Below are positions 10,656-20,736 of a stretch of DNA of 64,000 bases, piece after piece. A model generated the notes under the pieces. The model was not told where the DNA came from and searched no databases. It was given only the letters and a program-made list of their open reading frames with translations. A program made the position numbers and the translations under genes. How positions within the stretch are numbered: position 1 is the stretch's first letter; every line of letters starts with the position of its first letter. The stretch lies in assembly GCA_032433765.1 (NCBI GenBank), contig JAVIAB010000073.1, positions 63,134,199 to 63,198,198 of the forward strand, in the 5' to 3' direction. The stretch is from Megaustenia siamemsis (taxonomy: Eukaryota; Mollusca; Gastropoda; Stylommatophora; Ariophantidae).

Positions 10656-10870
10656 CAGTTCTATTTAACGCGAACACAATGACGTTCACAGAACAACAGC
10701 TGGATGGTAAGGGAAGAACTATGACTTTTGCTGATGATATCTGGTATATCGACAGGGAAGAAACAGAAATCAAATCGCCTTAACAATGCAAGATGAACTC
10801 GATCGCATCTCTTTGTGGTGTGGAGTATCAAGTGCATTGGTTAATCCTAATAAAGCATCAGTTGCATGAT
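10656..10870 (+). pseudogene. LINE-H reverse transcriptase, part 2
   Basis: RT resumes after the SINE with 'NANTMTFTEQQLDGKGRTM' and the catalytic box 'TMTFADDIWYIDRE' (about 10720-10760), then shifts frame to 'SLWCGVSSALVNPNKAS'. The FADD motif is intact. The region between here and the RNase H frame (10870-11286) is the thumb/connection part and is frameshifted. Confidence 0.5.
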
Positions 10871-11286
10871 TCTCACTTAACAGTCATATCGTTAACACGG
10901 AAACACGGGTGGTACGAATGGGAGCTGTTGAGGTGACCAGGGACAGGGTGATAACGTACCTCATAGTTAAGTTTGATTCCAGCCTGTGTTTTTGAGACCA
11001 CGTTGACCATGTGATAACAAAATCCAGCAATGGATTAACAGCCTTGAAGGTCATGGCAGCCGCCAACATCGAGCAGAGGCTATTTACCCTTTCTGTTCCA
11101 GGGACTAGTCCTTGCAGTAAGACTGTAAGCAAATTGACAAGCTGGAGAAAATACAGAATGAAGCCATGCGCATTATCTTTGGGTGTACGAGGGACACTCC
11201 CTATGTAGCAATGAGGTATCTTCTCAACTTTCCAACCATGGATGACAGGATCAAGATCTGGAGGGCATGAGCATACCTGAAGATTA

Positions 11287-12225
11287 GTGCAAATAAAGAG
11301 CATCCATTGTATCATGAGCTCGAAGGGTGTCAGGCTAAAAAGAGGCAAATCATGGGTGGGCCGAGCAGAAGATGTCATCCAACAGGTCTGTGGGTTTACC
11401 AACATCAACACTGGCGAGGAGTGGATACCGGTGCCTACTTCCTTCAAGGGGACATTCTCGTGTATTGTCACACTCGACAGGAAATGTAGGGAACAGAACT
11501 CAGTCGTGGTCACTGCGGAGTTCAATGGTTTCATCAGGGATAACACCGATGAGAAAGATGCAGTCATCTATACAGACGGATCTGTAATACAACACCAAAG
11601 AAGTGCATGGGCATTTACAGCACGCTCGGCAGGCAGAATAGTCAAGGAAGACAGTGGTGCATACGTTATGACCACGAGTAGCATGATGATGGAGGTGATG
11701 GCAGTGACTAAGGCATTCATATGGCTAGAGTCACAAGACTACACCCACCCCTGTATACTGAGTAATTCGATGAGCATTATACAAAAAGTGGAGGCAGGAT
11801 CTGTATGTAGGCAATGGGTAGAGTCATTGCAGAAGTCAAAAATACGTAAGGTCCCCTTTGAGTACATCCCAGGACATGCTGGAGTATGGAGAAATGAAAG
11901 GGTGGACAGGTTGGCTAGCTGCGCTATTGTTGAGAACAGTCAACCAATGGATCGGGTGGACATCATCAATGCCCTCTGGGAAGTTGGAAGGACACAGGAC
12001 TTCTATAACCATGAGTCCACATTACTCCTTCGGATGAAAGAGATTGAAGTTAAGATGGGCACAGCCAGAAATGAGAAACTTAGTGGGCATGTAAGAAGAC
12101 TAATCAACCAACACAGAACTGGAGTCGTCAGTCGCTGGACACTTCGAGACTTGCTGAGGAGGGGATCTGAGCACCTATGGACATGTTCGGAGTGCAATGA
12201 TGATGACCCGCTGATAACTCAATAA
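11287..12225 (+). CDS. LINE-H RNase H and C-terminal region
   Basis: A 312-codon frame. RNase H removes the RNA strand after LINE reverse transcription. The active-site series is visible: 'YTDGS' (Asp97), 'MMMEVMAV' (Glu136), 'CILSNSMSI' where the usual Asp reads Asn160, and 'GHAGVWRNERVDRLA' with Asp207. The Asn change should weaken or abolish activity. The C-terminus has a small Cys pair (CSECN) before 'DDDPLITQ'. The ATG is internal to the element's polyprotein. The frame ends just before the AATAAC tail and TSD. Confidence 0.5.
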   Translation: MQIKSIHCIMSSKGVRLKRGKSWVGRAEDVIQQVCGFTNINTGEEWIPVPTSFKGTFSCIVTLDRKCREQNSVVVTAEFNGFIRDNTDEKDAVIYTDGSVIQHQRSAWAFTARSAGRIVKEDSGAYVMTTSSMMMEVMAVTKAFIWLESQDYTHPCILSNSMSIIQKVEAGSVCRQWVESLQKSKIRKVPFEYIPGHAGVWRNERVDRLASCAIVENSQPMDRVDIINALWEVGRTQDFYNHESTLLLRMKEIEVKMGTARNEKLSGHVRRLINQHRTGVVSRWTLRDLLRRGSEHLWTCSECNDDDPLITQ

Positions 12226-12230
12226 CAATA

Positions 12231-12244
12231 ACAAAGTTCCAACT
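12231..12244. repeat. Right TSD of LINE-H
   Basis: Exact copy of 8106-8119 (ACAAAGTTCCAACT), followed by resumed transposase sequence. Confidence 0.5.
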
Positions 12245-12505
12245 TCATCAAGCACAAAATATCAAATCAAGATGTGACTTGCAAAGGAAAATGTCCCCTT
12301 TCAAGACAACCAAATGAAATCAAAGTTGCTGCAGCTTGTGAAACAAAGGAAGCAGCCAAATATGTTTTTCACTGACAAAATAATTACATTACTTTTCTTT
12401 TACTGCTGCCTTACCATTCACACCTTAATCCACAAGAGCTTGCGTGGTGTAGGCCAAATTCAAAGGGCAAGTGGACAGTACAGAACACCATGTTTAAAAT
12501 ATGTA
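12245..12505 (+). pseudogene. Decayed ITm-type transposase, part 2 of 3
   Basis: Continues part 1 after the LINE-H insertion: 'KLLQLVKQRKQPNMFFTDK' (12300-12380) matches 'ELLSLVKQKQRTKIFQIDK' of the intact copy, and 'LNPQELAW' (about 12425-12450, in a shifted frame) carries the third catalytic acid, Glu. Then 'FKICNVK' reaches the LINE-E insertion at 12506-12517. Confidence 0.5.
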
Positions 12506-12517
12506 ATGTTAAATATT
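12506..12517. repeat. Left TSD of LINE-E (ATGTTAAATATT)
   Basis: Repeated exactly at 13433-13444 around the LINE-E fragment. Confidence 0.5.
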
Positions 12518-13432
12518 AGAAATTAGATCAGGCATAAGACAGGGGTGCGTACTATCCCCCCTACTGTTTATTACATACATGGACCATATATGCAAGCTAG
12601 CCAACCCATCAGAGACAGAGGAGATCAATGAGCTTCTATTCGCAGATGATCAGGCACTAATACATGAAACAATGGAAGACCTACAAGAACACTTAAACAA
12701 ACTCAACATCTCAGGCACAAAATACAACATGAAAATCAACATCAACAAAACAGAAGCCATGAATATCGCCAAAAATAAACAGTAACATCAACATAACTAT
12801 AAAAGGCAGACAACTAAAACAAGTAGAGGAATTCAAATACCTAGGAAGTCTAATGACAAACGATAATTCTCAAACAGCAAAGATAGAATCAAGATGCAAC
12901 AAAGCTTGTCATATCATCGGACAGTTATCACCACTATTGTCCAACAAGGAAATAATTCTGGAGGCAAAACGAGCACTATACAATACAATCTTCATCCCAA
13001 TGTTGTGCTACCAATGCCAGACCTGGACCCTAGATGCAAGAACAATAAGAAAAATAACCTCTACAGAGATGAAATGTGTTAGACGAATGACAGGAAACAG
13101 TCTGAGAGATAAGATCAGAAATGAAGAACTGAGAAAAAAACTAGAAATAGCCCCCGCCATAGAATATATAAAGAAACAACAGATAAAATGGTTTGGCCAT
13201 GTGACAAGGCAGAAAGAACAAAACACAACACAACAAGCCTTCAACAAACGTTGTGAGAACACCAGACCCAAGGGTCGACCACGAAAAAGATGAGTCGACG
13301 GAATATTAGAAGCACTATGAAACATAATAGCAGCAGAGGCGAACAGAAGAGCAAAAGACCTCAAATTATATCTCCCCTCGACGCTGAAAGGCAGATGAGG
13401 AAAGAAAGAAGAAGAAGAAGAAGAAGAAGAAG
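12518..13432 (+). mobile_element. LINE-E fragment inserted in the decayed transposon
   Basis: A 915-base 5'-truncated LINE with 12-base TSDs and a (GAA)n tail. It starts in the RT palm ('[19 protein letters not shown]'), passes 'ELLFADDQALIHETMEDLQ' (FADD intact, 12579-12785) and, after a one-base frame change near 12785, continues to 'KWFGHVTRQKEQNTTQQAF' and 'RPKGRPRKR'. A stop follows where the 59081-60389 copy reads RW. Close kin of that copy. Confidence 0.5.
13400..13432. repeat. (GAA)n tail of LINE-E
   Basis: Imperfect then pure GAA repeats end the element, as in the copies at 60370-60389, 48868-48885 (inverted) and probably 15470-15490. Confidence 0.5.
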
Positions 13433-13444
13433 ATGTTAAATATT

Positions 13445-13560
13445 TGGTACACAATGCTCTCTTAGAGACAAGACATTAAGAACTGGAACAAATGTGAAGA
13501 GTATGCGTTCTGAGAAAAAGAACAGCACAGCAGCGAGATTGTTTACATTTTTCCCAGCCA
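13445..13560 (+). pseudogene. Decayed ITm-type transposase, part 3 of 3
   Basis: After the right LINE-E TSD the sequence reads approximately 'YLVHNALLETRH' and onward, matching the 'LANLALLNIDKDYW' end of the intact transposase. Stops are present. The transposon's right terminal repeat cannot be located. Confidence 0.5.
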
Positions 13561-14135
13561 ATAACAGTTGTTAGCTTCCCAGATTTGTCAGATTGTGAAT
13601 GAAGTAGGGCACCAACATGTCTCTTTTGATGATACCCCAACCTATTGTATCATACAAATACCTGTTATTAAAAAACCAACACTTTCCAAGATTAGTGGAA
13701 AATATCCTTGGCATTGTTACCAATAGAAAACTGTATAAAATGAACAACATACTCTGTTCTGATGAGGTAAAAATCTGAAGCAAAAGAGAGAAATTGTGCC
13801 TTTCTCTATGCAGCGTGGATACACCCTCGAATCATCATTTACTGTGACATCATAATGTGGGATGTATAATAATCTAAACTCTAATATTTCTTGCACATTA
13901 TATGTTTTAGTACATACTTTATATAAAAAATACTCATATTTGCAAAATCCACTTTGCTTTGGACTTAATTTTTTTTCCAGGAAAATCTAAGACTGCATGC
14001 AAAGAATCATACAATTATACCAAATAATTTCTTAGAAAGCTGATGTTGAGTCTGGACATAAAATTGTGAACAGACTGTAATTTCCTTGATGGTAGTGTCA
14101 GAAATGATGTGTTCTTGCAAGAATATAATCCAAGT
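13561..14135. other. AT-rich, no gene seen
   Basis: No convincing frame, repeat unit or RNA. It may contain the right end of the decayed transposon. Confidence 0.5.
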
Positions 14136-14147
14136 AATACCCTGCCT

Positions 14148-14416
14148 CTCCTGTGTGTTACCGGGCCTCATTATGAGGAAAGTAAAGAATGGTGACACTG
14201 TGACCTTCCAGGCATGTCGTAAGAGGCGACTAAGGAGGTTGATCGATGGCTTGACAAGGTGTCATTGTAAAAGTATTGTTATGGAAACAGCCATAGATTT
14301 TAGAAGCAGTGATCTCTGCAATATGTGCCATTTTGGCATGCAAGGTTTCTGTTTTTGAGATTGTGGTTCTGCCCTATGTGCCGTCTTTGGCTCGAAAGGA
14401 CAATAGATAGATAGAG
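14148..14416 (+). mobile_element. SINE-3: non-autonomous retroposon with a LINE-B tail
   Basis: A 269-base insert bracketed by exact 12-base TSDs (AATACCCTGCCT at 14136-14147 and 14417-14428). Its last about 50 bases ('GGCTCGAAAGGACAATAGAT' and GATA repeats) copy the 3' end of LINE-B seen at 3950-4010, 42752-42810 and 53070-53120. The body contains 'GTCGTAAGAGGCGACTAA' and a 90-codon frame with no recognised domain. I see no clear A/B boxes, so it could be a SINE of another head type or a heavily deleted LINE-B. Confidence 0.5.
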
Positions 14417-14428
14417 AATACCCTGCCT

Positions 14429-14780
14429 ATCTCTTAATTTTTTTGTTTTTGTTGAGAATGGTCTCACCTGATGCAGATTTCAGTGGCATTGTGCTTTCTT
14501 GTGAGACCTATAGCTTTCTTTATGCCTTCATGTACTTCACTCATGCTGCCAGTGTCTACAAATCATTTTTACTAGATTCAGTACTGTGATTTTCACAGAT
14601 TAATAAGCCTGCAGAGTCATGATGTTAGGGAAGATTTTGTACCAATAATCGCTGTTTGGTGTTTTATGATAGCTGGATTAATATTTGCAGAACTGGCTTC
14701 CAACCAGTTGGTGTTTCTAAGATTATTTCCAAATAGTTTAAAGGCTATTTAACATCTCTAAATAAAAGCTGCACAAACTA
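14429..14780. other. No gene seen
   Basis: AT-rich flank between SINE-3 and a LINE fragment, without recognisable features. Confidence 0.5.
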
Positions 14781-15490
14781 CAGTATGAAAATTAACACAG
14801 CAAAAACAGAGGCTATAAGAATAAGCAAATTAAGACACCCATTAAACATTAAGATCAAAGATAAAGAAATAAAACAAGTAGAGGAATTCAAGTATTTAGG
14901 CACAATGTTCACAGAAGATGGAAAACTAGACAGAGAAATTGACATGAGAATACAAAAAGCAAATGCTGTCACATACCAGCTTTCACCATTGCTAAGACAT
15001 CCAAACATTTCTAGCTGGCTAAACAACAAATAATAAATAGCATTTTCATACCAACTTTGTGCTATGAATGTCAAACATCGACCCTTTCTAAATCACATTT
15101 AAGAAAGATCAATACATGTGAGATGTGATGCTTGAGAAAAGTAACAAACAACACAAGAAGAGATAGAATACCAAATGAAACCATAAGAAAAATGGTAGGA
15201 ACTAAATAAACCCTGCCAAGAATATATAGAACAACAACTTAAATGGTTTGGCCCACCTGGTCAGAATGAACCCTTACCAATCACCATCAAGGGTGTTCTT
15301 CTCGAGAATGCATGGAAAAAGACCAAGAGGAAGACCTAGAAGAAGATGGATAGATGCAGTGACAGAAACATGTAACAACAAAGGAAAATCACTAATTCAG
15401 ACAGTTCAAGCAGCTCAAGAACGACAAATGATATAAACCACGACACCTTTTAGGTATCTGCGAAAAGATAAAAGAAGTAGAAAGAAGAAG
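14781..15490 (+). mobile_element. LINE-E-like 3' fragment, divergent
   Basis: RT C-terminal region: 'MKINTAKTEAIRISKLRHP', 'QVEEFKYLGTMFTEDGKLD' (14785-15033), then in other frames 'FIPTLCYECQTSTLSKSH' and 'GKRPRGRPRRRWIDAVTET' (15248-15436). It ends in a purine-rich AAGAAG tail. It resembles LINE-E but is more diverged than the other copies, so I treat it as a sister lineage. No TSD found. Confidence 0.5.
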
Positions 15491-15955
15491 TTTAAAGGCT
15501 GTAGTATGCACAGAATTTCTGATAAGAGCTCAGTTTTCTGGTCCACCATATCTGGTAGATTCTGTGCTTGCAGGGTGGTAGACTAAATATAGTGGATTTT
15601 TCAGCCTTTTCTAAAAGTGCTGCCTTTGTCAATTCAGTACAGTGTTCTCCCTTTGATGTTATGTTGTTAATCCTACCGTGAATATCTATATAGAGTAGTG
15701 AATATGGGAATGCCCCAACTGCGATGACACCAGTTCAAACTAAAGACTATCTCCAGCATGAAAAAAAGAATTTGAGATAGTTACTGCGCCTTTTCACTTG
15801 TTTTCTGAGCTTTCTATCAAGAAAGCAGTTTTTATGTCAGACTCTCAGTTCTTGATATGTGTCAACAGGGTCAAGAAAGGGTTATTCATGGTGAGAAGGA
15901 CATTTTATGGTCTCAGACAATCAAGAATTTGTTTTGATTTACTGTCTCAATAGGG
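15491..15955. other. No gene seen
   Basis: Non-coding flank with no recognised repeat. Confidence 0.5.
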
Positions 15956-16200
15956 ACCTGTGGTAACTCAGTGTTTAGTGAACTGAACTACTAAGATCCT
16001 AAGGACAAATGGTTGGGTTTGATCTCAATCAACAAGTTCACTCAACCTTAAATAGGTACCAGATTTTTCTGGGGAAAGTAGGATAGTCTTATGTGGTATT
16101 ATCTACATCACCCATAAAATGTAGCTGTTGGACGTTAAAAAATATGGACACTAACACTATATTCCCAAGACACCCAAAGGTGTGCAGAGATCCACCATCC
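15956..16200 (+). mobile_element. SINE-1 copy, aged
   Basis: Plus-strand copy of the tRNA-headed SINE-1. It keeps a worn A box ('TAACTCAGTGTTTAG', about 15963-15977) and B box ('GGTTTGATCTC', about 16015-16025), then the body 'AAATAGGTACCAGATTTTTC' and 'ACACTATATTCCC'. It aligns with the better copy at 50591-50846 (opposite strand). Confidence 0.5.
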
Positions 16201-16665
16201 ATCCCCCATTTACCATAACATATATAGATGATAACTGATGCTGCACAAAAAAAAGGATTATATTTTTGTAGCTCTTCCATTTAAGAAAAATGTATCTCTA
16301 TATTACATTTTCATATAATTATTGTTAACTTTATATACAAACTATCTGAATATAAAATATATTACCTCCGAGGTATCTTTACTAAGAAAACAACCAGGAT
16401 CACAGAAATAAAATCTAAGATTCCCAGCTTGTAAAATTGCTTTCCAACATAGCTTTCCCAGCACTGAGGAATATAACTTGCAATTTTAATAAACTGTTAA
16501 AAAAATGTGCTGCAACATGTTAAACATAAAAAAACTATTCTCTAATTGTCATAAAAGCATCAAAAGTAACCATCTATTGTCCTTTCAAGCTGAAGATTGC
16601 ACATAGTGAAGAAATTCTACACTCATCACGTATGGTGATCTTTGCTATCAAGTGTCAGACCTTAC
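16201..16665. other. AT-rich, no gene seen
   Basis: No supported feature; short frames here are not convincing. Confidence 0.5.
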
Positions 16666-17112
16666 ACAAAACCCGCAATGTATTTCATCACACTTCCCTG
16701 TTCGAGCAAGTCTCTCAACCTCAACAAAGGAATCTGATTACCTGTTATTGCTTCTCATCTTCATGTTATTTTTAGTCTTTCTCTAGAACAGCCTCTTTTT
16801 CTTTTACACTCCAGGTTCTCATTGGACAGCCTGCTCTGAGATTCTCCTGTCTCTTCTCATCACATCACCAACATATGACCCTCTTCTTCTCTTGGTTATA
16901 GATGATATTTTTGGATGCTTTGTAATTTCTTATTTCTAACCTAATCTTGAATTCATTCCATGGTATACAAAGTATTTCCTGAAGCATTTGTTTTCAAATG
17001 CATCTAATTTACTCTCTATTTCTTTATTTGTTTCCCAGCTTTTGCATGCACAAGTATGGGTGGATAATATATTTGATTTGAAAATCCTGTGCTTTGTTTT
17101 ATATGGTATATT
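16666..17112 (-). mobile_element. LINE-B-like 3' fragment, old
   Basis: Minus-strand remnants of the post-RT region, such as 'SWETNKEIESKLDAFENKC', parallel 'SWKTTRDIETKLNAFENKC' of LINE-B, but with many stops. No tail or TSD is seen, so this is an old or related subfamily copy. Confidence 0.5.
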
Positions 17113-18160
17113 ATTGGACTTCCGTTTTCATGATGGCGGAACGAAGTCACATTCTCTCGGTCGCTGCAGAAATTGCTTTGGAATCTGATCAATTTCAGCT
17201 TTCCGTTGCAATTTTCTGCATTCAAGTCAAAATGATGTTCTACTTATCATATCTATGCCAATGAATTGGCGTTGCACGCACGGCAATACTCCGTTTTGAC
17301 AAATCAAGTGTTGTGAATGCGACCTTCCACCGTCTAGTGTTGATCTGTGTTTTACGTCACAATGAGTGCTGTTCAATGACCGTTGATGGTGTTGTTTGCC
17401 GCAAGTTATTTACAATTTCCAATGCATTAATGTGGTGGGCTCCGTCAAGTCAGCCGAAGTTTTATCTCATTGAGGAATTTGCACCATGTTTCGTTCGTTG
17501 TAGACTGCATTCACAAGAGTAATCATGAATCCATGGGCGCAGCCATTTTGTGCGTGCTACGTCATAATAATGGCTCATCGCGTGTCCCAAGACCGACCAT
17601 GCGCTAATCTTGCGATATGTTGTTTGGTGTGCAAAGGGGATAATCTGACAACGAACTGTGTTTTGTATGTTCGGAGTTGGAGTCAAACACGATGTCCTAA
17701 CATCATCAAGCGCTATACATTTAAATACTATGACGATCATCATTTTCAGGAGGACGTGGACTTCCGGGCAATATCATGGATAGGCGGCAGCAACCATTGA
17801 ACGCTATGTCTGAAAAGTGTTCCTTGTTGCAGTTTCCTCATATTCCAAGTCCGGCTTGTTGCAGGAGCTACTGAGTTAAGTGCTCTGTGCACACCATGAG
17901 CTGTGTGTTTCATCCGTTTTGATCATGTTCCGATATTCCAATTGTTTACGATGAATGCTGATATCGTATGACAGGGAACAGTTGGCTGTGTTCACTTTCT
18001 ATGCGGTTTCACCTTATGTCTTTTGGCGTGTGCTGAGACTGCTATGATGGGGACTACAGCTACCTTTCTTTGTTTGGGAGATGAGTTAGTAATTCGGATG
18101 ATTCCACTGGCACGGGCGGTTGAGCAATTATGGATTTTAATTCGTTTGCAGTGATACCGG
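17113..18160. other. Apparently single-copy stretch with promoter-like motifs, no gene assigned
   Basis: This stretch looks richer in CG dinucleotides than its surroundings. It begins with 'TTTTCATGATGGCGG' (YY1-like core) and contains two TACGTCA half-CRE motifs (about 17351 and 17569). Two frames of 70-91 codons (17313-17522, 17525-17800) have no recognised domain. It could be a promoter or exon-proximal piece of a host gene, or an unrecognised repeat. Confidence 0.5.
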
Positions 18161-18164
18161 GGCC

Positions 18165-18290
18165 TTCCATAACCAAATATGGTATTACTGTCCTACTGCC
18201 AATATTTGACCAATACCATCTTTCTTTCACACACAAAAAATATCCAATGCTCATTTAAGGCTGGGTGGGATCTAGAAGTTAATCAGAAGA
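18165..18290 (-). mobile_element. SINE-1 fragment, head missing
   Basis: Contains the SINE-1 body in inverse orientation ('AAATATGGTATTACTGTCC' and 'CATTTAAGGCTGGGTG'). The tRNA-like head is not recognisable. Confidence 0.5.
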
Positions 18291-18785
18291 GGTGGGGTGG
18301 GGAGAGGAGAAGAGAGAGATCTAATTCAACCTTTTATATTTATTAGGATAATAATCACAATTTACGATTTGTTGCTAATTCTTGCTTGTTTCTTAGTCCC
18401 ATGGTTGAGCCTTCCTTATCAATTGTTCTGTGTTCTTATAGCAATTCTCTAGGTCTGCTTTGCTTTCTTTTACCAGACAATTACAAATGCCTGATGTAGA
18501 AGTCTTTTTTCATTCATTCTCAGTATATGACCAATGTATTACTAACGTCTTCTTTTTAAAAACCTTGACATGTATTTTTGTTTTGATTTGTCTCTTATCT
18601 GTTCATTTAAAATTTACTCTTTCCAGCTTATATTTGAGATCCTGTGAAGACATTTGTTTTCAAAACCATTTAATTTCCTATCTAAAGTCTTGGTGGATTT
18701 CCAATTTCCACATCCATATGTTAGCACTGGTACTACACAGGAGTGGTAATGACATAACACATTTCATAGTGAGAAACGATAAACT
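18291..18785 (-). mobile_element. LINE-L 3' fragment
   Basis: Minus-strand LINE C-terminal region: 'VPVLTYGCGNWKSTKTLDR' and 'KLNGFENKCLHRISNISWK', then a 'YIGHILRMNE' block. Distantly like LINE-B. A shorter copy of its outer part occurs at about 61638-61800, with the middle missing. Ends near an AATAAATATAAAAG tail (about 18333-18348). Confidence 0.5.
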
Positions 18786-20335
18786 GGTTCACAAGTCTAC
18801 CCCTGTTCTCCTCATAGCTCTTCTGAATTTAGGCAACATTCCTCTCGACTAACATGAAGATCTGAGAGTCACATCAGGGCTGCAAATTTATGAACAGCAT
18901 AAAAATCTTTTATCATCTCGCCCTTCATTTTGAGTGTACGGCTGGATTAGGGATATACGACCTTACATTATACAACAATGGATGCGCCCACAATGCTTGA
19001 TTCACTCCAAAGAACGCAGCCATGGCACACAAACACCGCAGCGACTGCACAGAATCCTTAAAGTGGAATGTTCAGTTGACTTGGCACAACAATCTATTTT
19101 AAGGAACAAAGTAATTGGTGCCGAACAAATCCAACAACGGTTATTGAACAGTTCTCAATGTCATGATGTAAGATGCATATCAACTTCACAATGGGTAAAG
19201 GTCGTATTTACACCATCTGATTTGCAAAAAGAACTGGAGGCAAGGTGCATGAACTCTGTAGCACCAGTGCGAAGCTGTTAATTTGAACATTAGGTCGACT
19301 TTAACGCAGTGATCTACATTAGAGAGCTGAAATTAATCATCCTACAAACGCAAATCCAGCAGCGGTCGATGAAACACAGACTCTATTCCAACATCTTGGA
19401 ACTGGAAGTCATATTGGCCAAGATTAATGGTTGGACCATTGTGCATAGGGTCATCTAATGTGAAAAGACTGATTTTTTTTTTAAAATGAAGTGACAATAT
19501 TTTGAAGCTCAAAATAGCATTTTTGGACTGATGCAGAAGAGATATGCATTTTGATGACCCTTTTTATGAAGTGTTAAGCTCAAGAACCTGCTACAATCAG
19601 CAAAGCCTACTATTTATAAATAAGGGTGTCGGGGTTTAATCCTTGTCAAAAGAAGGTATGAATCTTCTCCTTGACAGAGCCACAGTCAGCAAAAGTTTTC
19701 TAGGTCATCAAAGTTTTCCCTGTTGGAACTTGGCTTCCATCACATCTACTCTGAGGTTTATTATGTCCAGTGTGAGATGCCCAGTTGTCTGTGGTGTCTT
19801 GCAAACAACATTTATCTTGGTCTCATATCTCTTTTCTGTCTAGTAACATGCCATTTGTCGTACTGAGCTTCTCTAGATCACTATGCTATTTGTTCATGAT
19901 AAAAAATGTTATTTTCCTTGTTTTTACATTCTTTAACATCAAGATTTCTGGAATATTAAGTTAATGTAAAATGCACACACAAATTTTTTATTTATTTCTC
20001 CATAGTATTCCAAGGTTTTTCTTCTATAATACTTGCATTAAAAACATTTACACATTTTTATAACAGATCTACCAATAATTCACATTTCACAGCTATTTGT
20101 TTTTAACTCTTTCCGTATGTTTCGTGGCACAGTGCACCACTCTTAATTTGATTAGTGTGAAACATCATCAAACCATATTATTTTTACATGTCTTGTATCA
20201 TCTTTGCATTGATGAAATCTAATACCTTGTTCAATTATCTAAAAATTCATATATAATATGTTATATATTAGAAAAATATAAATATGTAAATTGATTAACT
20301 GTAGCTGATTAATGCAACAATTCTGTAATTTGTGC
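18786..20335. other. Long non-coding stretch; one unexplained 115-codon frame
   Basis: A frame at 18934-19281 (plus) is open for 115 codons and has no domain I recognise. Composition is ordinary. The remainder is AT-rich with no clear repeats. I do not call a gene. Confidence 0.5.
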
Positions 20336-20590
20336 TTTTTTATCTTCTTCTTCATCCTATAATCCTGATATTGGAGCACCACTGGCAATTTCATCCACCT
20401 TTTCCATTGATCTCTGTCTGTCTTCAGTAACTCTTTGTGAATGTCCAATCTTAGATGTTACCTTCCCATCTCTTTCTCTGTCTACCTTTCCCTCTTCCTC
20501 CATTCACAAATCCTCAGTGAATGGTCTTTACCAGATTAGACGATCAAGATATGTGACCACATTATTACATTTGGTGTTTCTGCAGAATAG
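20336..20590 (-). mobile_element. LINE C-terminal fragment, unassigned family
   Basis: Minus-strand 'DIHKELLKTDRDQWKRWMK' is the typical last helix region of RTE-like LINE proteins (compare 'LLAQNRDRWRDLIKYL' in LINE-B), followed by a GAAGAAGA-like tail at 20340-20355. Confidence 0.5.
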
Positions 20591-20736
20591 TCAAAAAATC
20601 ATCATGTACTCTGATTGCTTGTTGTATCCTTTTCTATTCATGGTACGATCTAAGTTGATGTTGTTATAGATCCAGCAGCCTGTGAACTGATGTCCTTCAG
20701 GTCAGTACAATCTAAGTAAGAAATGCTCAAAACCTT

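Larger units (their letters stand above)
8120..12230 (+). mobile_element. LINE-H: full-length-like LINE with EN, RT and RNase H
   Basis: A non-LTR retrotransposon with apurinic-type endonuclease (about 8484-9110), RT (about 9700-10355, resuming 10656-10870) and RNase H (11287-12225). This order is known for I/R1/Jockey-type superfamilies. Exact 14-base TSDs and a short AATAAC-like tail at 12219-12230 define both ends. SINE-2 sits inside at 10329-10655. The 5' leader (8120-8480) has no clear gag-like ORF1. Frames are broken several times, so this copy is probably dead. It lies in an older ITm transposon. Confidence 0.5.

Noticed and set aside
10229..10773. Minus-strand frames of 87-138 codons.
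   Set aside because: They lie mostly in SINE-2 and the antisense of LINE-H; a similar frame occurs in the other SINE-2 copy (44889-45086).
18934..19281. A 115-codon plus-strand frame as a gene.
   Set aside because: No recognisable domain, start context or splice support, and such lengths arise by chance here.
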